Source: Rhizobium sp. LC145 (lineage in GTDB: Bacteria > Pseudomonadota > Alphaproteobacteria > Rhizobiales > Rhizobiaceae). From it: DNA of 64,000 nt. Below, piece after piece: positions 1-9,113 of this stretch (the first letter of the stretch is position 1; each line of letters starts with the position of its first letter). The stretch covers positions 186,001-250,000 of the forward strand of contig NZ_LBHV01000004.1 of NCBI RefSeq assembly GCF_001005825.1, written 5' to 3'. Below the pieces are notes generated by a model that was not told the DNA's origin, ran no database searches, and was given only the letters and a program-made list of their open reading frames with translations. Made by a program: the position numbers and the translations under genes.

Positions 1-159
1 CGTGGCGCAGATGACGAGCACCGGATCGGTTTCAGCCGATGCCATCGAGGCCTGCGCATAGGCGCCGATCGCGCCCTGCATCGTGAGCATGACGACGATC
101 AGCGCGGCGAGAACCCCGCCGCTCATTGCATCGCCGATGATCCGCCTGATGTCGCGCAT
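1..159 (-). CDS. N-terminal fragment of a hypothetical exported protein
   Basis: The first 53 codons of a leftward gene are present; the rest lies outside the window. The ATG at 159 opens MRDIRRIIGDAMSGG, followed by a hydrophobic stretch of about 20 residues and then AYAQAS, which looks like a signal peptide with an Ala-x-Ala-type cleavage site near residues 33-37. The short mature part has a single Cys (residue 51). It faintly resembles small DUF2946-type exported proteins, but too little is visible to assign a family. An inverted repeat lies just upstream at 192-226. Confidence 0.5.
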   Translation of the reverse strand, partial: MRDIRRIIGDAMSGGVLAALIVVMLTMQGAIGAYAQASMASAETDPVLVICAT

Positions 160-191
160 GGCTTCACATGCCCCGGCAAGCCGCCGCTTGT

Positions 192-226
192 CACTGCGGC
201 ACGTTGACCTTCAACGCGCCGCAGTG
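192..226. terminator. Inverted repeat between two leftward genes
   Basis: The arms CACTGCGGC (192-200) and GCCGCAGTG (218-226) are perfectly complementary with a 17-nt loop. The structure lies 15 nt beyond the stop of the 760-residue gene and about 33 nt before the start of the next leftward gene. No U-run follows, so it may be a weak terminator or an mRNA-stabilising hairpin. Confidence 0.35.
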
Positions 227-240
227 GAATTAAGCTCGCA

Positions 241-2523
241 TCACTGGCTGCTGGCGGAGTTCCCGAGCGCGGCCCATTCGCGGATCGCCTCGTTGAACGC
301 CTGCACGCCTGCCGGCCCCTTCTGCAGGGTAAGCAAGGCGCGGCGGCCATTCCGGTAAGCCAGCGGGATGTCCATCCAGTCGCGGCTGCGCAGCAGCTCG
401 AGATTGGTGGCCCGCGCATCCGGGAAATCGTTGAGCGCGATCATGTGGAAATCGTCGGTGATCTTCGCCGGAACGGCGATCAGCGCGTTGCCCCGATCCT
501 GCTCGGTCTGCTTCATCGCGATGCGCTGTACGCTGTCGATCGCCCCGCCCTCGAAATCCGGCGGAACCGAGAAGACGATTTCGATCAGATGGCTTGCCGG
601 CAGCGACGGGTCGGCATTGCGCTTGACGGTGAGAAGCGCGGTCAGCCCACGGCCGGGTACGGCGATGCGCCCCTGCACCACCGGCTCCTGCGCGCCGTTC
701 TCGCCCGGTTCGCGCTGGAGGGACCAGGAAACCGCTCCCTCGATCGCGGTCGGAGCCGTCTGGCCGAGACGCTCCTCGTAGAGGAACATCTTCTCGCCCG
801 CCAGCGCCGGCGCATCCGACGGATTGGCGGTCGGAGCGGGCTGATCGCCAGCGGCTTCGGCGCCTTGCTCGCTCGTGGCAGCAGGCGTCGTTCCCTGAGC
901 GGGTGTATCGGAAGCGGCAGGCGCCGGCGGTGAATTCAGCGAAGCGACGGACTGGCCTTCGGCACCGCTTGCAGGCGCGCCGCCTGGTCCTTCATCCACT
1001 TCCGAACCGTCCGGCAGCAGACGCTGCGTGAACTTGCTGCCAGCGACCGATCCGTCGTCCGGTGTCGGCGCCGCGGCGCCGTTTCCATTGCCGTTCGACG
1101 GCTGCGCGGGCGGCGGCGTCTGCGGCGTGGCGGGCGCCGTCTCGGCGGATGGCGTTTCCGTTCCGGGTGGGCCGGGCTCCACGAAGGCGCTGACCATCTC
1201 GGTCAAAGCCTCGCGGTTGAGCCAGAGGCCGTAACCGCCGCCGAGAACGACGACGAGGCCCAGCAGGCCGAGCACCACACCGGTGTAGCCGCGCTTCTTT
1301 TCAGGGGTGACGCGATAGGCCTTGGCGGCGGGCGCATCGTCCTTCGCGCTTTCAGCCGCGAGCGGATCGCGCGCCGTACCCGTGAAGGGAGCGTCCTTGT
1401 TGTAGCCGATCAGCTCCTCCAGGTCGGCCCAAGGGTCGTTTTCCTCCTTGCGGGCGCCGTCCGCCTGCCGATTATCGGCATCGGACACAGCATGCGAGGG
1501 CTTTGCCCCGAACTCGGGAAGATCGGAGACGGAAGGCATGCGTACCGAATCGGCCGCGACATTGTTCTCCTGAACGAAACGGGCGTCGACCGGCTCCGAT
1601 GCGGCGGCATGGGCGTCGGCCTCTGCCCCCTTGCGAGCCGGCAACGAAAGGTCCGGGACGTCGTTCCATGCCGATTCGGCTTCCGCAGCGTGCCGCGTTT
1701 CGGCCGGGTCGTTCCAGCCCCAATCCTCTTCCGGACGCTGCGCGGCGGCTGCCGGTTCATGCTCCCAGGCGGGCTCCTGCGGCTGGCCGGCTGCTACCGG
1801 CTCTTCCTCATGCGCCGGATGGTAACCATCGGCGGCATATTCGGATGCCGGCGCCGGCTCCTCGGCAAGCCTGTCCGATGTATCCTCCAGGCGCGGGATC
1901 GTCTCGTAGGCCGGCTCATGCGGCGAAACCGTATCCTCGTCCGGTATTTCGTCGCGCCAGTCGCCGTAGCGTTGAGGCTCCTCGCCCGAAGGCCCCTGCT
2001 CGTCAGACGCGGCAGTTACCTGTTCCGCTTCCTCTTCCGGATAGGCGGGCTCTTCCGGATAGGCGGGAGTGGTTTCCGCATAGGCTTCGCTTTCGGCCTG
2101 CGGCTCCGGCTCATGCGCCTCGGCTTCCTCCGCAACAGGCTCTTCGGCCGCAGCGGTTTCCTGCCCCGCCTCATGCACGTCGCGCTCGGCCGGCTCCTCG
2201 TAGGTATCCGGCTCCTCCTGGGCAGCCGGTTCCTCGGGAAGGGCCGCATCGGTCTCCGCCGGATAGGCAACCGGCTCCTCGGCAAGCGCCTGTTCTTCGA
2301 TCGGCGGCAGGGCCTCGGCGTGCTCGCCTTCCACCTCGACGATCGCCGCTTCCAGCTTTTCCATCTGCCGGCGCAACATGTCGTCCGAGGGACGCGGCTT
2401 CATGTTCTCTAGCTGCCGCTGGACCGCGCTACGAGCCTTGTCGTAGACCTTCGTCCGCATTTCGGGCGTATTGTTCGCCAGACCGTCCACGGCGCGGCGG
2501 ATAACCGCTACAAAATCAGCCAT
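241..2523 (-). CDS. Large acidic, Glu/Pro/Ala-rich single-pass membrane protein
   Basis: This 760-residue protein has no recognised function. Residues 1-70 are a basic/amphipathic region that looks helical. Residues about 70-300 are extremely rich in E, P and A with repeated EEP, YPEEP and AEEP units and are probably disordered. A single transmembrane helix lies near residues 413-435 after KKRGYT. A Pro/Gly/Ala linker then leads to a folded-looking C-terminal domain of about 170 residues. The ATG at 2523 is preferred over the GTG at 2529 because GAGAAAG lies 5 nt before the ATG. It is encoded immediately downstream of purA on the same strand, 58 nt apart. The acidic part should be cytoplasmic and the C-terminal domain periplasmic. 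It may be an envelope or division scaffold, but that is a guess. Confidence 0.8.
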   Translation of the reverse strand: MADFVAVIRRAVDGLANNTPEMRTKVYDKARSAVQRQLENMKPRPSDDMLRRQMEKLEAAIVEVEGEHAEALPPIEEQALAEEPVAYPAETDAALPEEPAAQEEPDTYEEPAERDVHEAGQETAAAEEPVAEEAEAHEPEPQAESEAYAETTPAYPEEPAYPEEEAEQVTAASDEQGPSGEEPQRYGDWRDEIPDEDTVSPHEPAYETIPRLEDTSDRLAEEPAPASEYAADGYHPAHEEEPVAAGQPQEPAWEHEPAAAAQRPEEDWGWNDPAETRHAAEAESAWNDVPDLSLPARKGAEADAHAAASEPVDARFVQENNVAADSVRMPSVSDLPEFGAKPSHAVSDADNRQADGARKEENDPWADLEELIGYNKDAPFTGTARDPLAAESAKDDAPAAKAYRVTPEKKRGYTGVVLGLLGLVVVLGGGYGLWLNREALTEMVSAFVEPGPPGTETPSAETAPATPQTPPPAQPSNGNGNGAAAPTPDDGSVAGSKFTQRLLPDGSEVDEGPGGAPASGAEGQSVASLNSPPAPAASDTPAQGTTPAATSEQGAEAAGDQPAPTANPSDAPALAGEKMFLYEERLGQTAPTAIEGAVSWSLQREPGENGAQEPVVQGRIAVPGRGLTALLTVKRNADPSLPASHLIEIVFSVPPDFEGGAIDSVQRIAMKQTEQDRGNALIAVPAKITDDFHMIALNDFPDARATNLELLRSRDWMDIPLAYRNGRRALLTLQKGPAGVQAFNEAIREWAALGNSASSQ

Positions 2524-2581
2524 CAGCACTTTCTCACGTTCATCGGCTTAACGCCGGATGAAAGGTAACCATTTTGAGACA

Positions 2582-3880
2582 TTAGTCTTCAAACGGATCA
2601 GTCACAAGTATGGTGTCCTCGCGCTCCGGACTGGTCGAAAGTAGCGCGACGGGCGCACCGATCAATTCCTCCACCTGGCGGACGTATTTGATCGCCTGAG
2701 CCGGCAGGTCCGCCCATTTGCGGGCGCCCACAGTCGATTCCTTCCAGCCTTCGAGCGTGATGTAGACCGGCTCGACGCGTGCCTGCGCGCCCTGGCTTGC
2801 CGGCAGGTGATCGATCCGCTCGCCATCGAGCATGTAGCCGACGCAGATTTTCAGCTCGTCGAGGCCATCGAGCACATCGAGCTTGGTCAGCGCGATGCCG
2901 GTGATTCCATTGGTCGCCACCGACTGACGTACCAGTGCTGCGTCGAACCAGCCGCAGCGGCGCTTGCGGCCCGTTACCGTGCCGAACTCATGGCCCTTCT
3001 CGCCGAGGAACTGGCCGATCTCGTCGTTGAGTTCAGTCGGGAACGGCCCCTCGCCGACGCGGGTCGTATAGGCCTTGGTGATCCCCAGGATGTAGCCGAG
3101 CGCGCCGGGCCCCATGCCGGAACCGGCGGCCGCCTGGCCGGCGACCGTGTTGGACGAGGTGACGAAGGGATAGGTGCCGTGATCGATATCGAGGAGCGAA
3201 CCCTGGGCGCCTTCGAACAGGATGCGCGAACCCTTGCGGCGCTCCTTGTCCAGAAGCTCCCAGACGGTCTCGCGGTAAGGCAGGACCCGCTCGGCAACCG
3301 ACATGAGCTCCTGCATGATGGTCTCATGCGAAACTTCCGGAACGCCGAAGCCGCGACGCAGCGCGTTGTGATGGGTGAGGATGCGATCGACCTTGGCCGA
3401 AAGCGCTTCCGGATCGGCAAGGTCCATGACGCGGATGGCGCGGCGGCCCACCTTGTCCTCATAGGCCGGGCCGATGCCGCGGCGGGTGGTGCCGATCTTG
3501 GTGCCGCTGTTGGAGGCCGCATCCTCGCGCATGCCGTCCAGTTCGCGGTGCAGAGAGAGAATCAGCGTCGCGTTGTCGGCGATGCGCAGGTTGTCCGGGG
3601 TGATATTCACCCCTTGTGCTCCGAGCTTGTCGATCTCGGCGACCAGCGCATGCGGATCGACCACCACGCCGTTGCCGATAACCGCCAGCTTGCCGGGGCG
3701 CACGACGCCGGAGGGCAGCAGGGAAAGCTTATAGCTCGTGCCGTCGATCACCAGCGTATGGCCAGCATTGTGCCCGCCCTGGAAGCGCACGACGATATCG
3801 GCGCGTTCCGAAAGCCAGTCGACAATCTTGCCTTTGCCTTCGTCGCCCCACTGCGAACCGATCACTACGACATTCGTCAT
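2582..3880 (-). CDS. purA: Adenylosuccinate synthetase
   Basis: PurA joins IMP and aspartate using GTP to make adenylosuccinate, the first committed step to AMP, in the cytoplasm. The protein is 432 residues, the family's normal length. It has GDEGKGK at residues 12-18 (catalytic Asp and phosphate loop), QGGHNAGH near 34-41 (catalytic His) and a complete C-terminus. The ATG at 3880 is chosen because [18 protein letters not shown] is the standard start; the open frame continues 47 codons upstream without family similarity. It is divergent from the EamA transporter, with 288 bp between the starts. The large acidic membrane protein follows 58 nt downstream. Confidence 0.97.
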   Translation of the reverse strand: MTNVVVIGSQWGDEGKGKIVDWLSERADIVVRFQGGHNAGHTLVIDGTSYKLSLLPSGVVRPGKLAVIGNGVVVDPHALVAEIDKLGAQGVNITPDNLRIADNATLILSLHRELDGMREDAASNSGTKIGTTRRGIGPAYEDKVGRRAIRVMDLADPEALSAKVDRILTHHNALRRGFGVPEVSHETIMQELMSVAERVLPYRETVWELLDKERRKGSRILFEGAQGSLLDIDHGTYPFVTSSNTVAGQAAAGSGMGPGALGYILGITKAYTTRVGEGPFPTELNDEIGQFLGEKGHEFGTVTGRKRRCGWFDAALVRQSVATNGITGIALTKLDVLDGLDELKICVGYMLDGERIDHLPASQGAQARVEPVYITLEGWKESTVGARKWADLPAQAIKYVRQVEELIGAPVALLSTSPEREDTILVTDPFED

Positions 3881-4168
3881 TTTTCGCTTCCTGTTTTCCG
3901 GGCAAAGCCCAAACGTCCATACGCGCATAGCCCCATAGATCGAAATGATCCATGGAAGGGATATGCGCCGATCCGAATTCCCACAGCGTTTTGCCTGTCG
4001 CACACGGCAAACGCGCTGCAAACGGCCGCATCTATAATGCCTTGGCGGAAGGAAAGCGACCTGTTTGTGGCCATGCCATGGTTTTTGCGTGACAAATCAC
4101 CGAACGGCGCGTTATTGCGCCTGTCGCCGAAGGTTTGATGCGCCTTTGCGCCGGCGAAGGAGAATGTC

Positions 4169-5101
4169 TTGCGCAAAATGGCCTATTTCTATCTCGCCAC
4201 GGCAGCGCTCTGCTGGGGCGGCAACGCGGTGGCGGGTAAGCTCGCGATCGGCCATGTGAGCCCGATGATGCTCACCTTCTGGCGCTGGTTCTTCGCAACC
4301 GCCATCATCTTCGCGATCTCGGTTCCGCAGCTCGTCAGGGACTGGCCTGTCGTGAAGAAAAACCTGCCGATCTTCATCTTCTACGGCATCATCGGCTACA
4401 CCATTTTCAATGCCGCGCTTTATACCGCCGTCAACTACACGACGGCGATCAACGTGACGATCGAGCAGGCCGGCATTCCGATGCTGATCTTCGTCCTCAA
4501 TTTCCTCCTGTTCAGGACGCGGGTATCGTTCGCGCAGATCGCCGGCTTTTCGCTGACGCTGGCGGGCGTTGCGCTGACCGCCGCCCATGGCGATCTTGGA
4601 AGCCTCATCCATCTCGGGGTCAATTTCGGCGACGCTATCATGATCATCGCCGTCGTGGTCTATGCCCTCTATACGATCGCGCTGCGCTGGAAGCCGCGCG
4701 TCGACTGGCGCACGCTGATGGCCTTCCCGGCACTGTTCGCGATGCTGGCCACCGCGCCGCTGGTGGCATGGGAATATTCCCGCGACGCCCTCGTATGGCC
4801 GGATACCGAAGGCTGGGTCATCGGCCTCTATACGGCGATCTTCGCCTCACTCATCGCGCAGATCTTCTACATCAGGGGCGTGGAAACCATCGGCGCCAAC
4901 CGCGCCGGCCTCTTCATCAACCTTGTGCCCGTCTTCGGCACGCTGCTGTCCGTCGCCATCCTCGGCGAGGACCTGCAGCTTTTCCACATCCTCGCGCTCG
5001 CACTGGCGCTTGGCGGCATCGCGATCGCCGAAATTGGAAAACCGGCCTCCGCAGGCGATCAGGCCGGCATCTCGGCGCCTTCGGCAAACAGATCGAAATA
5101 G
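4169..5101 (+). CDS. EamA/DMT-superfamily permease
   Basis: This is a 310-residue inner-membrane protein with about ten hydrophobic helices arranged as two EamA repeats (roughly residues 3-135 and 150-285), the architecture of drug/metabolite transporters. The substrate cannot be read from the sequence. TTG at 4169 is preferred because GAAGGAG (4156-4162) lies 6 nt upstream; the in-frame ATG at 4178 would have 15 nt spacing, and the ATG at 4164 is in another frame. The 3' end overlaps the convergent small gene by 43 nt. Confidence 0.88.
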   Translation: MRKMAYFYLATAALCWGGNAVAGKLAIGHVSPMMLTFWRWFFATAIIFAISVPQLVRDWPVVKKNLPIFIFYGIIGYTIFNAALYTAVNYTTAINVTIEQAGIPMLIFVLNFLLFRTRVSFAQIAGFSLTLAGVALTAAHGDLGSLIHLGVNFGDAIMIIAVVVYALYTIALRWKPRVDWRTLMAFPALFAMLATAPLVAWEYSRDALVWPDTEGWVIGLYTAIFASLIAQIFYIRGVETIGANRAGLFINLVPVFGTLLSVAILGEDLQLFHILALALALGGIAIAEIGKPASAGDQAGISAPSANRSK

Positions 5102-5268
5102 CCGTCCAGCGCGTCCATCGTGCCGAGATCGCCTTCGGCGCCCTCGAATTGCACCGAGGGCGAGGCTGCGAAATCGCGGACGAGGCCGGTCGGTCCGGCC
5201 GCATCGGCTTCCTTGCCGGCGATGAGAACCGTCAGAACGATCGCGGAAATGATGAGCTTCTTGACCAT
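5059..5268 (-). CDS. Small secreted hypothetical protein
   Basis: This encodes 69 residues. The N-terminus MVKKLIISAIVLTVLIAG is a good Sec signal peptide, with likely cleavage after ADAAG near residue 25. The mature part is about 45 acidic residues (for example DALDGYFDLFAEGAE) with no cysteines or recognisable domain. It overlaps the end of the rightward EamA gene by 43 nt tail to tail, which suggests antisense interference between the two transcripts. The signal peptide and an AGG-type ribosome site support it, but homology is unknown. Confidence 0.6.
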   Translation of the reverse strand: MVKKLIISAIVLTVLIAGKEADAAGPTGLVRDFAASPSVQFEGAEGDLGTMDALDGYFDLFAEGAEMPA

Positions 5269-5517
5269 TGCCTGAACCCTGTTTCGTCGGACGGCCAGCC
5301 CGCCGTCTCTTTTTCTCGATGAAGCCAGCCTAGGATGGCAGGTTTTCGGCGCGCTTAAGCCGATAACTGCAATTTTAATGAAATCGCGCTTTTTCCCACA
5401 ATGAGACGCCGCCTGGGGGACGCCACCGGGGGCGCTGTCGGCGCGACATCCCGATTCCTAAACTTTTCCTTAAATTTTACGGGTCATTAATCTCTCGAAA
5501 CCGAGAGAGACTAGGCG

Positions 5518-6090
5518 ATGCGTATTGCGTTCTCCATCGCTCTCCTGCTGCTGCTTTCCGCCTGTGCTTCCGCTCCCAACCGGATCACGAATGCCTGTGC
5601 GATCTTCGAGCAACGGGACGGGCTTTTCAACAACTGGGCACGCGATGCCAGGGCAGCCGAGCGCGAATTCGGCGTACCCGTACCCATCCTGATGGCGACG
5701 ATCTATACGGAATCCGGTTTCCGCTCCAACGCCCGACCGCCGCGCACCAAGCTGCTCGGCTTCATTCCGTGGAAGCGCCCCTCCTCCGCCTATGGTTATG
5801 CGCAGGCGCTCGACGGAACCTGGCTCGAATACAAGCGCGCCACCGGCCGCTGGAGCGCCAGCCGTACCGATTTCACCGACGCAATCCACTTCGTCGGCTG
5901 GTATCATAACCGCAGTCACATGCGGAACGGCATTCCGCTCAACGACGGCTACAGGCTCTATCTCGCCTATTATTCCGGCCACGCCGGCTATTCGAAGGGC
6001 CAATTCGGCTCCGGCGTCAGGAAGGCGGCCCAGCGCTCCGCCGCCATGGCATCGAAATACGAGGCGCAGTTGAGGAACTGCGGTTACTGA
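5518..6090 (+). CDS. Lytic-transglycosylase-like (SLT-fold) lipoprotein
   Basis: This encodes a 190-residue predicted outer-membrane lipoprotein. The lipobox LLSAC places the lipidated Cys at residue 16. The mature part has ILMATIYTESGFRS, the catalytic Glu context of SLT/lysozyme-fold transglycosylases, followed by AYGYAQALDGTW, like the family's YGLMQ..TW segment, and YLAYYSGHAGY near the end. It should cleave or bind peptidoglycan in the periplasm. The upstream region is AT-rich with a short TCTCTCG/CGAGAGA hairpin (5491-5508) just before TAGG and the ATG. Confidence 0.82.
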   Translation: MRIAFSIALLLLLSACASAPNRITNACAIFEQRDGLFNNWARDARAAEREFGVPVPILMATIYTESGFRSNARPPRTKLLGFIPWKRPSSAYGYAQALDGTWLEYKRATGRWSASRTDFTDAIHFVGWYHNRSHMRNGIPLNDGYRLYLAYYSGHAGYSKGQFGSGVRKAAQRSAAMASKYEAQLRNCGY

Positions 6091-6169
6091 GGCTGGAACG
6101 TGGAAACACGCGACGATTGAATTCCGTCCTCCTTCCCCTAAATTCCGACCGGATTTGGGGGGAAAGGCA

Positions 6170-6883
6170 ATGAGGGCTCGCCTGAAGGGCATCATCGCAT
6201 CCGTGTTGGCGCTGGCGGGCTGCGGCTCGATTTATTATCGGGATCAGCCGCCAGGCAGGTTCAGCGGCAGTCTTGTGGTCATGTGGGTGGGCGAAGGCGG
6301 CCCGAGTGGAGACGGCAAATTCGTCTTCGTTCCTCGACCGGGCGCACCGCTGACCTTCACCCGCCCGAACGGCAATCAGCCCGCAACGGTTATCAAGCCG
6401 GGCATCATGTATACCGATGGCGGCTCCGTCCCAAGAGGTGCGCAGATATTCAAGGGCCTTTCACCCTGGGGCTATGCGCCGGCTTACATGATCCACGATT
6501 GGTTGTTCGAAGCACGGCATTGTCTTCTCGACGGGGAGCGCAATCCCCGTTTCGACGGGCTTGAAGACGTAACTTTCGAGGATTCTGCAAAAATTCTGGG
6601 CGAGGCCATCCAGGCGCTGATCGTGCAAAACAAGGTGGACCGCAACGATCTTGCCGGAAACGCCATTACATCCGCCGTCAGCGGAGCAATTGCGAAGAAG
6701 GTGTGGAATGAACAGGGGGCCTGTGCTCGGGGCCACATCTCTGAGGAACATCGCGCGGAAATCGATGCGGCCTTTCCCGAAGTGGCTCCCGAGGAGAAGG
6801 ACCGTGTATTTCGCACGCCTCCGGCCCCACCGCGCATCGCTGGTGCCCGGCCGGGAAGGATCATCTCGGCCATCGACTTTTAG
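6170..6883 (+). CDS. DUF1353-family lipoprotein
   Basis: This encodes 237 residues. The N-terminus ends in the lipobox LAGC, with the lipidated Cys at residue 18, so it is probably membrane anchored. The segment YTDGGSVPRGAQIFKGLSPWGYAPAYMIHDWLFE, with its TDGGS..P and HDWL motifs, matches the DUF1353 core, found in phage and bacterial proteins of unknown function. The ATG at 6170 is preferred because a GGGGGGAAAGG purine tract ends 2 nt before it; the in-frame TTG at 6155 has no such signal. It follows the SLT lipoprotein on the same strand with an 80-nt gap. Confidence 0.78.
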   Translation: MRARLKGIIASVLALAGCGSIYYRDQPPGRFSGSLVVMWVGEGGPSGDGKFVFVPRPGAPLTFTRPNGNQPATVIKPGIMYTDGGSVPRGAQIFKGLSPWGYAPAYMIHDWLFEARHCLLDGERNPRFDGLEDVTFEDSAKILGEAIQALIVQNKVDRNDLAGNAITSAVSGAIAKKVWNEQGACARGHISEEHRAEIDAAFPEVAPEEKDRVFRTPPAPPRIAGARPGRIISAIDF

Positions 6884-6976
6884 CAACCCGCTGCGGCTCT
6901 GTGCCTGAAGCCCGTTGCTTCGGCTTACGCGATCAGAACACCCGCAGGTTTGCGAACGGATGGAGGATTGAAAGTT

Positions 6977-8404
6977 TCATTCGCCGTAGCCGACGATGCC
7001 CTTGATCTCCAGGAAGTCGTGGATGGCCCAGTCGGCATATTCCCGGCCATTGCCGGATTGCTTGTAGCCGCCGAACGGCGCCTTCGTGTCCCAATCGGGA
7101 TAGTTGATGTAGACTGAGCCGGCTCTTAGCCGTGCGGCGACCTTGCGGGCATGGGCGAGATCACCCGACTGGACGTAAGCCGCGAGGCCGTACGGTGTAT
7201 CGTTGGCGATCTCGATCGCCTGTTCCTCGTCCCTGTAAGGCAGGATCGACAGCACCGGCCCGAAGATTTCCTCGCGGGCGATGGTCATGTCGTTGGTCAC
7301 GTTTGCGAACACCGTCGGCCGCACATAGTAGCCGCGATTGAGATTTTCCGGCCTGCCCGGTCCGCCGGTCACGAGTGTCGCGCCCTCCTCGATACCGGCC
7401 TCGATCAGCCGCTGGATCTTGTCGAACTGGGCCTTGCTGACGACCGGACCGAGATCGGTATCCTTCGCGCGCGGATCTCCCGTCTTCACCTTTTCCGCGG
7501 CTGCCTTGGCGATCGCAAGCGCCTCGTCATGCCGATCGGCCGGCACCAGCATGCGCGTCGGCGCATCGCAGGACTGGCCGGAATTGCCGAAGCAGGACGT
7601 GACCCCTTCGGAAACCGCCTGTTCGAGATCGGCATCGGGAAGGATGATGTTGGGAGACTTTCCACCGAGTTCCTGCGCCACCCGCTTGACGGTATCGGCC
7701 GCCGTCTTGGCGACGATAATGCCGGCGCGCGTCGAGCCGGTGAAGGACACCATGTCGACATCCGGATGGCCGGCCATGACCTGCCCGACATCGGGACCGG
7801 TGCCGTTCACCAGATTGAACACGCCCTTCGGCGTGCCGGCCGCCTCCATCACCTCAGCGAAGATGATGCCGCTGATCGGCGCGATCTCGGAAGGCTTCAA
7901 AACCATGGTGCAGCCGGCGGCGATCGCCGGCGCCACCTTGCAGACGATCTGGTTGAGCGGCCAGTTCCACGGTGTGATGAGGGCGCAGACGCCGATCGGC
8001 TCCTTGACGATGGTCGTCGTGCCGCGCTTCTCGGTGAACTCGTAAGCCTCGAAGGCTTCGATCGTGGCGATGAGGTGCCCCTTGCCGGCGGCGGCTTGCG
8101 AATTGCGGGCGAAGGTGAGCGGCGCCCCCATTTCCTGCGAAACCGCTTTGGCAATGTCTTCGTAGCGCTTCTCGTATTCAGCGAGGATGCGTCGCAGGAG
8201 CTTCAGCCGCTCCTCCTTCGGCCAGACGGAAAAGACAGGAAATGCGGCTTTCGCCGCGGCCACCGCCTTATCCACATCCTCCTTCGAGCCGAGAGCGATC
8301 CGCGTGAAGGCCTCTTCCGTCGAAGGGTCGATCACGTCCAGCGCCACGGGGATTGCAGGCTCCACCCATGCGCCGTCGATGAAGAATTTCAGGTGGTTGC
8401 TCAT
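6977..8404 (-). CDS. NAD(P)-dependent aldehyde dehydrogenase
   Basis: This is a 475-residue cytoplasmic enzyme of the ALDH superfamily that oxidises an aldehyde to the acid. Visible motifs are TPWNWP (oxyanion Asn147), KPSE (Lys170, cofactor), FTGST (221-225), the general base Glu in QELGGKSPN (Glu245) and the catalytic Cys in GQSCDAP (Cys279). The C-terminal EEIFGPV and PFGGYKQSGNGRE segments are complete. The substrate is not deducible. A GGAGGT ribosome site precedes the ATG at 8404. The gene is just downstream of the esterase/dioxygenase pair but separated by a long inverted repeat, so it is probably a separate unit. Confidence 0.92.
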   Translation of the reverse strand: MSNHLKFFIDGAWVEPAIPVALDVIDPSTEEAFTRIALGSKEDVDKAVAAAKAAFPVFSVWPKEERLKLLRRILAEYEKRYEDIAKAVSQEMGAPLTFARNSQAAAGKGHLIATIEAFEAYEFTEKRGTTTIVKEPIGVCALITPWNWPLNQIVCKVAPAIAAGCTMVLKPSEIAPISGIIFAEVMEAAGTPKGVFNLVNGTGPDVGQVMAGHPDVDMVSFTGSTRAGIIVAKTAADTVKRVAQELGGKSPNIILPDADLEQAVSEGVTSCFGNSGQSCDAPTRMLVPADRHDEALAIAKAAAEKVKTGDPRAKDTDLGPVVSKAQFDKIQRLIEAGIEEGATLVTGGPGRPENLNRGYYVRPTVFANVTNDMTIAREEIFGPVLSILPYRDEEQAIEIANDTPYGLAAYVQSGDLAHARKVAARLRAGSVYINYPDWDTKAPFGGYKQSGNGREYADWAIHDFLEIKGIVGYGE

Positions 8405-8422
8405 GGGAGACCTCCGATCGAA

Positions 8423-8461
8423 CAGGCATGACCTGGATACTATCGACCATGGTCATGCCTG
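8423..8461. promoter_or_regulatory. 11-bp perfect inverted repeat before the aldehyde dehydrogenase
   Basis: CAGGCATGACC (8423-8433) and GGTCATGCCTG (8451-8461) are exact reverse complements separated by 17 nt. The element fills the 70-bp gap between the esterase stop and the aldehyde dehydrogenase start. No U-run follows, so an operator or an intercistronic hairpin is as likely as a terminator. Confidence 0.5.
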
Positions 8462-8474
8462 CCGCAAGCAGAAC

Positions 8475-9089
8475 TCACCCACTGTAAGGAGCAAAGAACG
8501 TCCTTACCGCCTCGATCTCGTTGGGGCGGATTTCATGCCCGCCGGCATGCCATTCCACCGTCACCTTGTCGCCCTGGCTCTGGAAATAGTCCGCGAGCGC
8601 CTGCGTCTCGGTCACCGGGCAGATCGGGTCGTATTGACCGGCAGTAATCAGCACACGTGCCGTCTCCCCTTTGCTGCGGTCCTTGGGCACGAACGGGATC
8701 AGCGGGTGCATCAGCACGCCCGCATGGAAGAGGCCGGGTTTCTCGATCATCATATTGGCGAGAATGTTCGCGCCGTTCGAAAAGCCGAGTCCGAGCACGG
8801 CCGAGGAGCCGTGGCGGTCACGGTTGGCCGCCACGAAGTCGCTCATCCGCTCGGTTGCCCGGGAGAGATCGTCCAGATCGTAGACGCCCTCGGCCCTGCG
8901 CCGGAAGAAGCGGGCCGCACCATGTTCGGCAACATCGCCGCGCGGCGAGATCACCGTGGCGTTCGGCAACAGCCGGCCGCCGAAATCGAAGAACTGGTTC
9001 TCGTCGCCGCCCGTGCCGTGAAAGACGAACAGGATCGGCGATCCGGGTGCACCGGGCCTCGCCCGGTGCACATAGCTGTCGTGACTCAT
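8475..9089 (-). CDS. Alpha/beta-hydrolase, carboxylesterase/phospholipase family (MhqD-like)
   Basis: This encodes 204 residues with the alpha/beta-hydrolase signature: LFVFHGTGGDE (oxyanion HG motif, about residues 20-30), the nucleophile elbow GFSNGA, the acid in GQYDPICP and the histidine in AGGHEI near the C-terminus. The size and motifs fit the small carboxylesterase/phospholipase family that includes Bacillus MhqD. It starts 24 nt beyond the stop of the ring-cleaving dioxygenase on the same strand, so the two are almost certainly cotranscribed. The same partnership (esterase plus hydroquinone/catechol dioxygenase) is known in Gram-positive quinone resistance. The substrate is inferred only from that context. 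Confidence 0.85.
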   Translation of the reverse strand: MSHDSYVHRARPGAPGSPILFVFHGTGGDENQFFDFGGRLLPNATVISPRGDVAEHGAARFFRRRAEGVYDLDDLSRATERMSDFVAANRDRHGSSAVLGLGFSNGANILANMMIEKPGLFHAGVLMHPLIPFVPKDRSKGETARVLITAGQYDPICPVTETQALADYFQSQGDKVTVEWHAGGHEIRPNEIEAVRTFFAPYSG

Positions 9090-9113
9090 TTCTGTTCTCC
9101 TGTCCCGAAACCC

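Noticed and set aside
1492-2504. Two rightward frames of 306 and 333 codons
   Set aside because: They are Arg/Pro/Leu-rich shadows of the acidic repeat region of the leftward membrane protein.
5458-5473. TAAA-N7-TTAA, a possible CtrA site before the transglycosylase-like gene
   Set aside because: One half-site is imperfect and the region is simply AT-rich; weaker than the sites at pal and the outer-membrane gene.
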